Translations under genes and position numbers: made by a program
Notes under the pieces: generated by a model
Told to the model about the DNA's origin: nothing
The model's database searches: none
Seen by the model: only the letters and a program-made list of their open reading frames with translations
Shown: one piece after another, positions 49,286-62,306 of the stretch
Layout: every line of letters begins with the position of its first letter
Numbering within the stretch: position 1 is the first letter of the stretch
DNA from: Cinnamomum chago
Lineage: Eukaryota; Streptophyta; Magnoliopsida; Laurales; Lauraceae
Direction: 5' to 3'
DNA: 64,000 nucleotides
Assembly (NCBI GenBank): GCA_038049695.1
Contig: CP142457.1
Span: 61,872,501 to 61,936,500 of the forward strand

Positions 49286-49560
49286 CTCAACTTTCTAAAA
49301 AAAAATATGATATAGTTGTTGCCCTTCTATTTAAACGTACAAACCTATGCTGTCAACGATTGCATGTACCTTATGTTCAGGAAGAAGGTAAAATGGTGAT
49401 TCTAAATACACCCGGGGGGGGGGGGGGGGGGGCTCAACTTTCTAAAAAAAAGTATGATATAGCTGTTGCCCTTCCATTTAAACGTACAAACCTATGCTGT
49501 CAACGATTGCATGTACCTTATGTTCAGGAAGAAGGTAAAAGGGTGATTCTAAATACACCC
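49286..49560. repeat. 147-bp tandem pair with poly-G junction
   Basis: Two copies starting CTCAACTTTCTAAAAA (49286 and 49433) with few differences. Each follows a G-run: 7 G at 49277-49283 and 19 G at 49414-49432. Confidence 0.92.
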
Positions 49561-49860
49561 ACCCTAATTTCTATATATCAACCCACTCTACACACTCTAC
49601 CTTATATGGCATTTTCGGTTAGCGCACCGGACAAGACAGTAGGAAAAGACTTGCATAATCTGAAATCAATTAACAGTGGATGTCCACTGAACAAAACAGA
49701 TCAAATCCATCTACATCACATAATCTGAAAGCAATTAACAGAGTACGTCTACCGACCTATCAAACACACGATATCAACAAACATACGAAATCCATCTACG
49801 TAGATAAAGTTTTCACTAAAATACTATGCCCCAAATTCTAATTGGTTCAGATATCCGATT

Positions 49861-51130
49861 TGTTTACTAGAGTGGTGCTGGCGCATATTCTCCTTGTACG
49901 TGCCTCTCCACTAGTTTTGGGTGCACAGGCGGCCATCTCCCACTTTTGTTTTACAAGAGAGATGTGGCGTGCTATCGCAGGCACCCAAAAATATTAAACC
50001 TTTACTCTAAAAAATATATGTAGTAGTGCGAGTAAGGATCGTTCCCACGGAGAGTGTCTAGCCAAGTTTATGCTATGTGATAAAGGATTGGGGGGGGGGG
50101 GGGGGGGGGGGAAGGGAAGTTTTGATTGCAATTTCAAGAAAAAAAACAAATAAAGAGCAATTCAAATTAAGATAAAGGAATTAATCAAAACAGCAAGCCT
50201 TGGTCAAAATCAACTTCCACCATCGGAATTTTATAACTGATCATAGATGTAAATATTTATATCAATTTATACTTTGAATATTAATCGTTGGAATTAATTG
50301 CCTATCTCCTTATTCAGTTAATTAGAAAACACGCATTCCAATTAACCCTAATTACTAAACAACCCAAGACAAGCGCCAAAGATTTAATCTAGTAACAACA
50401 TTAAGACTTAGAGAGATCGATGAAACTAAACAACACAAGCACAAGTGGTTGCATTTAATTTAGTGGAGTGTTCTTCCTAATATCTAATAATTCCCAAAGC
50501 AGCAAATTATTAAATATTAATTGCCTCACAAATTAGAGGGATCAAACAATTACGGATTTGATATCTAACTTAGCAGTAAATTGCAACGAATAATAAACTA
50601 GTAGGCCTCCTAGCAATTAAACGATGCAATCATGAAAATAAGAATAGAAGAACAACCCATACTCAAAGAATAAATTGAACAATAAAAATTAAATTAGATC
50701 TCACAGTTTATTGATTTCGAGGCTTCCGTCTTCTTCGACCAATTACAAAGCTTTAGCCACGCAGGGCCATAAAAGAAATTGCAAAGAAAATTAGAGAGAA
50801 AAATGGTGAAGAGAGAAAAAGAGAGAGAAAACGTGTGGTGGAGACGGTGATCTACGTTGGGTATGGAATGGATTATTTATAGTGGAGAGTTAGGTTAGGG
50901 AGAAGAGAGAATTTAGGTGGTGCGGACGTATGAGGGGAATAAGGAAAGAAAGATGGTTGGTTGAGATGAGGAAAGATGGAAAGAAAAAAAATAAAGAATT
51001 AAGAGATAGGAAAGAATCGTTGGAGAGATATTAGGGGGAAAGTGCAAACGTGAGGGTGAGAGAGATTTTGAAGTGGAGTGGGATTGAAGATGGAAAATAA
51101 TAAAAAAATCAATTAGATTTTGAAGTGGAG
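49861..51130. other. Non-coding, retroelement-like stretch with 22-base poly-G
   Basis: Contains GTAGTAGTGCGAGTAAGGAT and CGTTCCCACGGAGAGTG, words I associate with plant repeats but cannot assign. A 22-base G homopolymer lies at 50090-50111, and a purine-rich GAGAGAAAAAGAGAG stretch near 50800. No protein domain. Confidence 0.4.
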
Positions 51131-51461
51131 TGGGATTTACCGCCATCTGCTTTAGCTAGAAAAGCTCTACTTAAAAAAGGTGGGCCTACATTGTAATTCC
51201 TATAAAGGTGGGGCCATGTTTTAATTTTGAAATTGGATCCCATTTACTTCAATCCCTATGTGGATCTTTATTGAAATTTATACAGTGGGCCCATGTAAAT
51301 CTTAAAGGTAGGCCCATGTTCTAATTGCTATAAAAGTGGACCCCATGTTCTAATTAATAAATGTGAGTTTGTGTTATAATTTTTAAAGGTGGGTCTTGCA
51401 ATTCATATAGGTGCGGCCCTTGTTGTAATTGTTATTAAAGGGCTAGCCTCATTTTTTTTAA
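51131..51461. repeat. Dispersed repeat B, copy 2 (left part)
   Basis: Same order and orientation as 37300-37620, with many substitutions. It stops at the Helitron-like insertion. Confidence 0.85.
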
Positions 51462-52215
51462 CTAGTGCAATAGGCCTATGTAATTAAGAGATCATTAGGA
51501 TTTCTAATTAGAAATATATCTAAATATTTAAATAAATTATAAATGAATATTAATATATATTTTATAATAAAGATGGAAATCATTAGTTAAATTTTAGGTA
51601 GGTGGGAATATTTAGGGAAAAATCAAGTAAATAGTAAAGATTTTAGGACATTGATATGATTATATTTGCGCTTATCCATAAATTGAGTGTCATTTCAGAA
51701 TTAAGTGTGGATTTTGGAATTAACCGGCTTCCACAATGGACCCCACAGATTAATTAATTATAACAAATATCCAAATAAAAATAAGGAGAAAAATGTCCAT
51801 AATGGGCCCCACAAATTAATCTTACTGAATATTGAAAGGAAAATAAGGAGAAAAAAGTAGCAAAATATAGCCTATGAAAGTGGCCCCCGCTCTTCTATAT
51901 AAAAAGACTCTTATTGTGTTGGTAAAAAAAAAAGTGGATCCCGTAAATTGTGAGTTTGGAAATAAAAAAACATGGATATTATAACTACAAAGAAGTTATT
52001 GTTGTATGCTATGTTTTAGGAAAATGATAAGTATCGTATTTCAAGAATATTTTAAATTTGCATTGAGATATTTTAGGTGATGAGATTAGATTAGAAAGGT
52101 AATTCCAGAATGTAAGATTGCAAAAAGTTTGAAGATGCACCTCGTGTCCCTCTCCCAGGGAGTCCCTTGCTGCCACGTGTCGCTAACTCACTTGTTGTCT
52201 TTTATTATATAATAA
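51462..52215 (-). mobile_element. Helitron-like insertion of about 754 bp
   Basis: This segment is absent from repeat B copy 1, which reads straight across the site (TTTTAGTTCGG against TTTTAA...TTCGG here). On the minus strand it ends with a palindrome ATAGGCCTAT, eight bases, CTAG, then T; its other end reads TTATTATATAATAAAAGAC, like Helitron 5' ends except that the TC start is altered. No coding capacity, so non-autonomous. The A-to-T insertion point and lack of target duplication fit Helitrons. Confidence 0.68.
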
Positions 52216-52410
52216 TTCGGTGACATTTCAATTTCTACGTGGGGCCATAGGTATTGACAACTCATGCCAACCGTGATAAGGCAGTATTGGAGTTATGAAT
52301 GTGTTAATATGACAGTTGAAATCCATCAACACGTGGAGCAATGTCATTGGTTGAAATTGTAGCTGCACCTTAATATGGTGCAGCTAACGCTGCGTCATAG
52401 CAAAGCACAA
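52216..52410. repeat. Dispersed repeat B, copy 2 (right part)
   Basis: Matches 37640-37840 (ACATTTCAATTTCTACGTGG, GTGATAAGGCAGTATT, CATAGCAAAGCAC). Confidence 0.82.
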
Positions 52411-52480
52411 ATGGAATTTATTGTGTCGGAGCGTGAACAAAAACTGGAGATGTGACGTGGAAATTTGATTGATCAGTTGA

Positions 52481-52787
52481 GCCTGTTTGGATGTACGGTG
52501 AATTAAAGTATGGTGATGTGAAGCATCAAATCAAAAGAGAATAAAATATAAAGTGTTATGATGGTGTTTTATTTTTAGTTGTTTGGTATAGAATTTTTTT
52601 GACTTTTTGTATAGAAAAGTGGAGTTTCTTTGTCTTTTAGTGGAAAAAGGATGTTGCTTTTTTTTAATTCTTTTGAAAATTTTGGAGGGAATTTTGAAAT
52701 TGTGTATTTTTTATTTGACCCCTTGTCATTTCTTGTCTGGTTTCACTTTAATTTACTTTAACTAGTTAATTGCCAAACACGCGGGCG
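52481..52787. mobile_element. MITE related to 37867, inverted
   Basis: The interior matches the reverse complement of 37867-38149 (for example GACTTTTTGTATAGAAAAGT against GTACAAAAAGTC). The ends GCCTGTTTGG and CCAAACACGCGGGC are a decayed inverted pair. Target duplication not seen. Confidence 0.68.
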
Positions 52788-54462
52788 ATTCTCAACTCAA
52801 TCCAAAACTTGGTAATTGAGGGTTTAGGTTGATCTTTTCATTTTTTTGGTTGGATTTAGGTTTGATATTTTTACTTAATTAGGACATGGTTGCATTCTAG
52901 TTGATTTTTCTAATTTACCTTTTTAATGAGCGGGTTGGGTACTTGGGCTCGATCTAGTCCACCTTTCCTATTTGACTTAGTAACTTGACTCAACTCAAAT
53001 TGGATCATGAGCTACCGACCAACCTAAATCTTCCCTAGTTAAGGGTTTGAGCTGATCGTTTTAACTTCTAAATTGGATTTGTGTCGACTTATTCAACTAG
53101 GAAATGTGCCGAGTTTAGGTAAATCTTATACAAATCGGGTTAGGTTCATAAGAAAGAACTTAACACCAAATTCAACCCATTCATTTAATGGGTGAAATAT
53201 GTTGACCCAAACCCAACCTAAATAAAAGAAACGGCCAGAACCCAGAATTGTTGAGTTGGGTTTTGATTGGGTTTGTGGGTCACGTCAAGAGTTACCACTC
53301 ATTGGCCCTGAAATTGTTTTGTGCACCTATAATTAGAAACCATGGCCTTATCTTCTTGAATCGGTAACAAAGGCTTTTATATTAATAAAAAAAAATTACA
53401 AAGAAAAGGCTAAAAAGGGTGGTACTAGAGCATTGAACCCTACCTCCTTCTCACTTACATACTGAAAAAATGGTTTTATAAGTCAAAGAAAAAACAAGCT
53501 GGACTTTTCACCACGGGGGAGGGGGGTTTTTACTTTTCACCATGGGGACGGGGGGTTTTGTATCGTTTATTAAATATAATTTAAAAAGAAGGACTCTTGT
53601 TGGGGTTCTCCCATCCACTGCGGTGCACTAGCTCAATGATCAGGATATTAACAGATGGGGCCTAACTTCGAATCTAATGGGTATATGTTGCAATCGTTTT
53701 GAGCCATCGCTATGAGCTAAAACCATAAAATTTTGGAGCGGTCACATTCGTGGTGGGGTCATCTGTTTGAGTGGCTGCAGCAACCAATTTAGTAAACTGA
53801 AGGGTTAAAATCCGTTTTCATTTAAAATTTAAACGATGCATGTTTAATTTTTACGTGCATGCTTGCATTAAGAAAAACTTCCCAGCCGTGACACGGAAGC
53901 TAGCCATGAGATGCATTTGTGTCACACGGGGCGGGTGCGCATGGCTCGTCGCAGGGGCAGGGGTGGCCATGGCTCCTCACAAATTTCAGATAACCCCTGC
54001 ATGTTAAGGAGAGTTTTATAATATTTTAATCATGTGCCTCTTAGAGGTTTTCACATTTCCAAGGTAAATTTCTTGCTTCTGCCCCTGTATAAGAGGAAGA
54101 CATTCAATTGATGGGTGATGCTTACCGAAATTTTTGTTGCTGGGAATTCAAAGACAATTATGTGGATTTCCCAATGTTGTATTTGTATTTTTCTGGAATT
54201 TTGAGTTCTAGACACATAAATAGTCAAGCGTGTGTAGGCATTTATAAATGCTCCAGTGGAAAGGACTAAGGAATGACACTCTTAAGAAATAGCCCGGCAA
54301 GAATGACCACTAATTACCTCACTAATAAGTGGTGGCAGTTTTCACCTGATTGCCTAGAATTCGAATCCTAGATATATCACCTTTCCTCACTAACAAGAGA
54401 GCTTTGATACACATCTCCTTAGGTTTACTTCCCTCACCCGAGGGCGCCATTACCTCACCTAA
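52788..54462. other. Intergenic, no gene recognised
   Basis: Two G-rich near-repeats (GGGGGAGGGGGGTTTTTAC / GGGGACGGGGGGTTTTG, each following ACTTTTCACCA) lie near 53504-53561. A weak A/B-box-like pair (CTAGCTCAATGATC, ACTTCGAATCT) near 53628-53680 might be a decayed SINE. 54289-54420 shares short words with 61285-61460. Confidence 0.4.
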
Positions 54463-55110
54463 GGTCTATTAGGTGGGGTCCCAGCCACCTATAGCTGGGG
54501 TGAAAAAAAACATGAAAACAGGACCTGCGGATAGGGGGCCTAGACATGCAAAGACAGATACCTTAGTAAGGGCATGGGCTTGGGCCGCCTAGTGGGCAGT
54601 TGTTGTGCACACTGTCGGTGCAGTGGGCACTGGATTGTAGCACATTGGTTCAAACCGTCAATGTATGTGGCAGACCGTTGGTGCAGTCACCTGCTACATT
54701 AAGGCTTCTGGTTCGGTCGCTGGTACAGGTCGCTGGTACAGTACTTTGGTTGATCGCCTCAATTAATCCATGCTGCTAGTGCAGTCGACATACTAGGTAA
54801 TGCAGGTGTGGTTGGCCCACGCAGTCAGTGGTTCGAATGTGGTCGTCGGGTCTATTGGTGCTGTTGTTGAACCCAAACGGCCACTTGGTGTGGTCGGTGC
54901 ATGTTGCTATGGTCTGCAGAGTCAGACGGTCTAGCCAATGCTGGTGTGGTACGTCGATACGAACAGTGGGTGAGGCTCGGTCTGTCGATATGCACTGTGC
55001 GTTCCATTGGAGTTGGTGCAGACAGTGCATGCGAGCGCTTGGGTCAGTCCGCGTGGAGGGTGTGAGTCATAAGCCTTTGGACAAATTTCACCGAGTACTG
55101 GACAAGTTAC
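54463..55110 (+). repeat. Unclassified dispersed repeat A, copy 2
   Basis: Same orientation as 32360-33965, without the TRIM and without the 250-bp extra segment. It gives the empty site for the TRIM (GGTGCATGTTGCTATGG at about 54896). Confidence 0.82.
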
Positions 55111-55790
55111 TGGTTTAGAGCAATGGGATTGTGATGGTGGCTGGGCTGTATCGCCCCTCGAATATAAAAACACGATTGGATGCAGGTGAAGCACAAGGAA
55201 GTGCAGATTGGTTACAGTGCATGGTATTGAGGAAAGCCAACCAAAATGAAAATCTAGTGGAGTCCTAGCGACCATGGGCTTGTTGATATATTTGTACTTG
55301 TCATGTAATATTTTTTGGGTGTTGGATCCCAACTTTTTGGTGTTCTGTATGGCTGGATTGTCTATGATTCTGGGTTGGTTCCACCTGTATCTCATTGTTT
55401 ATATATGTGCATAGTATATTTGAAGGCTGACTAAAGCATCAGAGTTATTCAATGCGAAGGATTGACCCGGTGACACACATCCTCTCATATCATCCAAGAG
55501 CAGTGGAAATTAAACAGCTTATTCTCTTTCAAACATCAAAAGTAGCGAATCATATGCATAATTTTATACTAATGTGCATAAATTAACTAAGCACAAGGAA
55601 ACCATTAAGTACCTCCCATAGCATCCCTTGGCTTTTCAATTTGATGGGGGACACTGTATTTGATCCAAACTAGTATCAAGATAATGTCACAAACTTTATG
55701 CGAAGTAATTACTATAGATCTGTATATGGTGGGCTTTGGGGGCGAGTAAGCATGATTTTCATGTTTACAAAACCTACTATTTTATTAAAA
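55111..55790. other. Intergenic, no gene recognised
   Basis: No supported feature. Confidence 0.45.
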
Positions 55791-55950
55791 AAAATACTAT
55801 TTTTTTATAATAAATAAAAAATTACTTGATGGTCCTATGCGGAGTGCTTACCTGGTCCACAGGATGATGGAAAATACTATTTTTTTTATAATAAATAAAG
55901 ATTTACTTGATGGTCCTATGCGGAGTGCTTACCTGGTCCACAGGATGATG
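55791..55950. repeat. 80-bp tandem duplication
   Basis: Two copies starting AAAATACTAT (55791 and 55871), each with TTACTTGATGGTCCTATGCG and CCTGGTCCACAGGATGATGG. Differences are confined to the A/T runs. Confidence 0.93.
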
Positions 55951-58900
55951 GATTATTTCCATGTGAGCCAAAAGAGACATCATTTCCATACATTCAAAAA
56001 TCTTTTATGCGCAATTTCTTTCACAAAAAAGTCCATTTTCAGCGAGTTGGCTCAGAGGCCACCAATTGTCTTCAAATGAGAGGAAAAAGAAATTCATAGG
56101 CACTTTTCAAGATACAAAACCCCTATTGCAAAGTAAATATGCGCTATTTTTTCAAATTAAGAGAGGACTCTTTTCAAACTATTGTATTGAATGACTACAT
56201 GTGAATGATCACCATTGGATGGATGGATATTGGCATGGAAAAGCCTAGGCATCTCTACCTTTTGTAGTTCTTCCATTTTGGTTAACTAAATGGATAGTCA
56301 AGATCAGTGACCTGGATTTCAAATTAGCAAAAATGCAAGTGGGTGTGCAATGGACTATATTGTGGTCCACAAGTAAAAGGTAAATGAAAAATTATAAATG
56401 GGCGGAACCCATGAATCATAACAACCACACTGCCCAGAATCTTAAAAGACAGATAATGATATAATATAAATTTTATAGTGCAGAGAGTTAGATAAATAAT
56501 AGATATTTTGTAGTGCTTTTATCTTCTCTGGTCCTAGTCATTCTCAACCATCACTTAACTTGCTCTCATTGTATACGACCAATGGTTTCCTGTCTTCCAG
56601 CCTGCAACCAATCCCCAATTGCTTCCCTCTTCATGCCCACCTCATATTAAGAAAACAAGGATTTATAGGAAATTGGCATCACATGTATCATTTTTTTGTC
56701 TGTTGATTAGGACATCAAATGGTTATTTTAATTCAATTATTATTTTATTAAGTATACTAGCAGCCTAGCACAATCAGCAGTACACCTGCAATGAAAGATG
56801 GTGAACAGGGCAAGTTTCTAATCTTGTCCTCCTTTTTCCTCTTCTTCTCATCCTTTTTCCACAGACCCCATGTGATGCTTTGACTGTAATCACCCAAAAC
56901 TCGGTAAGATGCATGTGCACTGCCCGCAGTTGGCGCGAAATAAAAAAAGCGATCGCGTGAAATGAACTTGCGTTCCTGTCTTGGCCTTTTCTACATTTTT
57001 ATCAGTCATCTTTCTGTCTCTCTCTCCCTGACTTATTTTCAAAAAAGCATATAATGATTAGAATATTTTAAAAAAGTATAAATTTTTCACTCAATTCTTT
57101 CATGTCCTCTTCATATGTTTTTTTAAAAAATAATAATAAAAGACCCTTATGTTATAATAGATTTTTGTCTTTCTTTAACCCCTTTCCTTGGCCCTTTTAA
57201 GTTTGATGATCATAACCATTTCATGAAGTTGGTTTTCACTTGAAATCTCGTTATTTTAAACCATCCATACATAAAAGTACATGCTCCACTAAGTTATTTG
57301 GGCTAGACTTGATCATATCTTTTAAAGGATGATTTTGAAAAATCATATAAGGATATTATTGTCATTTTTTTATGGAGATTATTTGGTTGAAAGAATTGTG
57401 AAAAACTTTAATACTTTTATGAAATATTCAAATATTCATATATATATATATATATATATTTTTTTTTGAAAACGAGAAAAAAAAATCTCTTCCTTTTAGA
57501 GAATTTTCCATTTTTTAAATCTTAATCCATGTTTTTAGTGGGCCAATTCCATGCGTGCCTCTTCTCTTTCTTTTTCATGATTCTACTTTTATTTTGGGTT
57601 TTCTTTTTCATGATTCTTTCTAGACTGCAAAAGGATTGGTGCATATAATATAGAAGAGGACTGACTTACGGAAAGTAGGAGCGTTTTATCCTTTAATTAA
57701 GAGAAATACTGCGGAGCCAATTGACGAAGGGAGCTTAAAAGCAAGGCTGTTGATGGACCCATGTCCAACAAGCACAGTGAGCTTGGCTTTAAGGCTCCAA
57801 ACACATTGATCGGGAAGGACCGACAATGCCATGGAGTTGAAATCCATACAACTTAGTTATATCATATGCATGAGGACACGATTCATCCTGCTCCAAAAGG
57901 CATTCAGATCAGGCCAATGACAACGTAAGTATGAGTGATGTTAAGTTTTCCATGTAAATTAACCAGATGAGCCTGTTAGGAACTAAAGAACGGAAGATGC
58001 AATCAAGCACATAAAGAAAACATACAGATTTAGGTGGTTCCCTCGATCTTAAGATATATTAACGGATCACACTGATTCTACTATCCTCAAAGGCAGAAGA
58101 TAAAAAGAATAAAAGATAAAAAAAAAATATGGAAATACCTTTACACGATAGAGGATCTGAATTAACAGTCTAATACGGGTGTAATCAGACTCCACACATA
58201 ATAGATCCAAGATCACCTCCATCAAATATTCAAATGATCTTGAATGTGCAATCTACTTATATATTTTGCCACCCTTAGTTGATAAGAGTCTCCTGTGCTT
58301 ATCAGTATAATTCACTGGACAATCTAGATGGGAAAGAATGATGCAGGAGGCGGTAACACTAGTCGTTTGAACGAGTCGAAAAATGACTAGAGCTAAATAA
58401 GTATTGCTCTTAATGGCCAGTGAGTTGAATGAAATACAAATTTAGCAACATTAGTGATTCCAATCTAGAAACTTAATTTAAAAAAAAGTCCTAGTTAGAT
58501 TATAATGTGCCATATCTTATTTACGCTGGTTACCCAAATGCTGACTGTTTTGCTGTTGACATTATTGACACTTGACAGTAACTTGCTCCCACGGTGTACC
58601 GAACACTGCAATAGATGCTGAAGCCGAAAGCATCAGTTGCTAGTTTTAAGGCACACACAGCTCATCCAACAATCATTGCATCACGGGTTCAAAGAAAGTC
58701 GCTGTCATCGTTGCCTTGTACCCATGATTCTACTGAACAACTTGCGTTCCCATTGCATGACTTCCAAAAGATCCCAACCTACTACGGTCTTCATACTCGA
58801 CTTAGTGGATCCCTGTTTATAGCTTACATTATCGACTGTCTATGTATTAGGTGATGGCTCAAAATTAGCTTGATCAGACAATCGCAGACGTCAGAAGAAC

Positions 58901-61900
58901 CCCATGGGCTCCACGTACATACCCCACGCCATGTCACATGCGATGATGTTAAAAGTAAAGTGTAGAAAGTTGACCACATAACTTACTGAATCATCATACT
59001 GAATCATCATCCTTATTATCATTAAAGCTTTGTCTATCCAATTACATTGGAGTTTGCTACATACATTTTGTTCCACCATTTTGATATATCTTAAGTCAAA
59101 TTTATAAATAAGTTATATTTTTTTTATATTCATTTTTACCACCTCCACCAACGTCCTCTTTCGTCTATCCCTATCTCTTGGTGGGCCATCAACCTTCATG
59201 GCCAAACCATATCTCATTGAAATGAAACAATATTTATATGCTATTTATTCTATGGAGTGCACATTTGGACTGTCAATGAAGGTGAGATTCTGATGCAGCA
59301 AGCGTTAGTGGATGATTCCAGATTCACAAACCTCCATGAAACTTGTTGATCATTCTCAAGGAATAATAGCAGGAATGATGGACATCTACTGTTTTGTTGA
59401 TTCCTACGAATACCAAAACAATGTGAAAAGAGAAAACTCTCCAAAGAAAACCGTCAATATTATTCCAAAAATTTTCTTGCATTCTGACTTGCAATCAAAT
59501 ATGTAGGGAAATCACATAATACAAAATCTAAATCTGCCAAAAATGGCAAAAATCCTATTGAATATCAAAATTACTAATAATGAGTGCTGGAATGAAGGTA
59601 AAATCAATTGGACGCGATTTTGACTTCTAAACTTGAATTATTCCCAAAACAAGAAATTGTCAAAAATGGAAAATGCCCTTTTTCGGGGCCTAAACGAAGG
59701 AATTCGCCCTAAAAAGAAGAAGTCCATTGCGATTTTAAAGATCTCGCCGTTTTCTTTCCAGAATGGGGTTTCGTTAGCGATTCTGACTCCAGGACCCTAA
59801 TTTCACCGTTTGGGCGCTGCACGATGAGCCTTATTTCAATCCAATGCGTCCATGCATTCATCTGCTTCGGTTTGCACTACATCAGATCCCCTATTCGTGA
59901 CAAATGGCATCAATGCACAATCATGTGGTTAAATGTTACATTTGGTACTTAATATTTGGATTAATAGATAAATAAATATATTTTCTTGCATTTGAAACCT
60001 ATGAATGAGACCGACACCAAAGGCAGGACCCTCCTTAAATTCCATTGGGTCCACATGATAAACGCAACCATGTACATCGCAAAATGAGGGCATTTTTCAT
60101 GGAAGTCCATGCTTTGATGTGTTCTCTTGATTTAAATGGTTAATAAAGAATGGCTCTCTCAATTTGACTAGTGCCACTTACCTCTTGATTAATTTGTTGC
60201 AGGTGTTGGTACTGAACTATTTATAGTCGTCGGGGCGTAGGCTTTCCCCTTGAAATGATGCTGATGTACGTATGGCTGGCAGACCACCGAATAGCAAACG
60301 CTGTGGTGTGGTCCGTGTGGACCATATTAGTTTCTTTTGGAGTCGCTTTGGATTCCAAATGGTTCGTTTGGGTCCACCGAACAGGAAATTAGTTCTTGAT
60401 AAAGCCAAGTAACCGATTACCCAATGTCCAGATATAAGTCAAAGGTCTGCCTGTTTTTTGTTTCCAGCGTAATCCCGGACATTGGGGGCGTCCGATTTGA
60501 TAGCGCTGGCTCAAAGCATTTCTCATTTATATGGCTGCAAGCTCTCAACTTTCCATTTACATATAACCCCCCTCTTACGGCCGAATGATTGTTTATCAAG
60601 GCCAAATTTACTTGTGTATTTGTTTTTCAGGGATTTTATAAAAAAAAAAAAATCCACTTATAATTACATATGATGATCGTGGATTTAAACTTTGAATATA
60701 GACGGCTGAGGGCCTCCGTCCGATTTTCTCTTTTTTTCTTCCTCTATTCACTTATATTAATGCATAATATGGACTTTTTTGGTTTTTTTTTCCTAGCTTA
60801 GGTTATCTCTATATCATTGTTGTCCATTCTATTTTGGACATCATTTCAGTTTTACATCTAAGATAGATTATTTTGGTATTTCGGAAGTTTGGCAAAACTT
60901 TTAGGAGGAATAATTCTTCGGAATGATAACAAAATGAAAAATATATATACATTTACATTAAAAATAAAAAATATATAAATTATGCATGTTTCTTGATATG
61001 AATATTGAGAAAAGAAATAAAAAAAAGTGAGAATTATGCTATAAACCAAAATGGACTAGAATGGAAAACCGAAATGGACCATAATTCAAACTGATTTTTT
61101 TTTGCCCCCATTTCGTTTCAGTCGGAGGACCGGAACGAAAAATTTCAACCATTCCGGCTGAAACAAAATGAAATTGACAACTACGCCCTATATACTTGTG
61201 AAAATTTTCATGTTTGTTTTTCGTTTTTTGTTCTAGTGCACATGGATTATTAACCCCTGTTGAGAGTTAACTTTGATTGTCTTGTGAGAACATCCACTTA
61301 CCTCACTGATAAGTGGCGGCAGATCGAATCTGGCTAGCCAAGATTCGAACCCTGATTATGCTACCATTTTTCAATTGTGTGGGTTCTTTTCTCGTTTGTG
61401 TGGGCTTTCTACCTATTTGTGTGAGCTTTCTTTTCATTTGTCCGGAGGGTCTCCTTAGGCTGCCGAAAAGAAAAGAAAAATAAAAATTTGACAGTCTCAC
61501 TGCTCTCCTCATGAGCTCTTTCTACTTGATCTTAATTGATTCCACCGGATCTCTCATGATATTCTTACCTTTAATGGTTCCTCACTAAATGGCCTCGTGA
61601 CAGACAGAAAAATCAATGGGTGAGCAATGTTGTGGTATCTCATATGCTTTAATCATTTATTCATTTTTTTTGTCCGCCGTTCTATCCAATTTGATGAATT
61701 TCATCCCTTCAGCCAAAGTGGGGCCATTCTCCTTAACAATGTAAAGCAAAATTATTGCCAACTACCAACCGAAGGCACCTTTAGTAGATGCCAAATGTTT
61801 TGAACATGTACAGCATAAAAACGGGGACGCATGCATATTCAGTCCATTCTCAATGAGCACTCAGAAATCAGGAGAGAGAACAAAAAGAAAAGTTTCAAAC

Positions 61901-62125
61901 GCCCCTCGTTTTTTTTTCTCTCACGTCCAACTCTAAGAATTAAAGTCATTCCAAATTACCATTCAATTATTAGTTAGTCCATCATTAATAAATATGATTA
62001 CTTTACTGACCAAATTATCAAAATCTATGATGCTGCCTCGAGGGGTTAAAAGTTAAAACACCTTTTGTTTTTAACTTTCTCTTCCTTGAGCTTTCACAAT
62101 CTCTTTAATTATGGGACATAAAAAT
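55951..62125. other. Intergenic, no gene recognised
   Basis: About 6 kb without recognisable coding sequence. A (TA)n run lies at 57438-57459. 57975-58320 has a retroelement-like ACAGATTTAGGTGGTTCCCTC segment but no paired LTR. Short frames at 58615-58854 and 59312-59506 lack family motifs. Confidence 0.5.
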
Positions 62126-62133
62126 GTATCAGT

Positions 62134-62298
62134 CATGGCGGACCTACATGTAGGCTTAAGGGGGCCATGACCCTCCTAAAGTTTTTAAAATTTTATTTTT
62201 TACCACTAAATTTTTTATTTTAACCCCTAAATTATTAAAATTTTCTTTTAATAATTTTCATTTGGCCCCTCTAGTTCCATTTTCTGGGTCCGCCCCTG
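62134..62298. mobile_element. 165-bp hAT-type MITE
   Basis: Ends CATGGCGGACCTACA and, read inwards from the right, CAGGGGCGGACCCAGA. The flanks GTATCAGT (62126-62133) and GTATTAGT (62299-62306) form an 8-bp target duplication with one mismatch, as for hAT elements. The AT-rich interior folds on itself. It sits about 1 kb upstream of the OSCA1-like gene. Confidence 0.82.
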
Positions 62299-62306
62299 GT
62301 ATTAGT

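Noticed and set aside
53601..53700. Second SINE with A/B boxes
   Set aside because: The boxes are weak, and there is no A-rich tail or target duplication.
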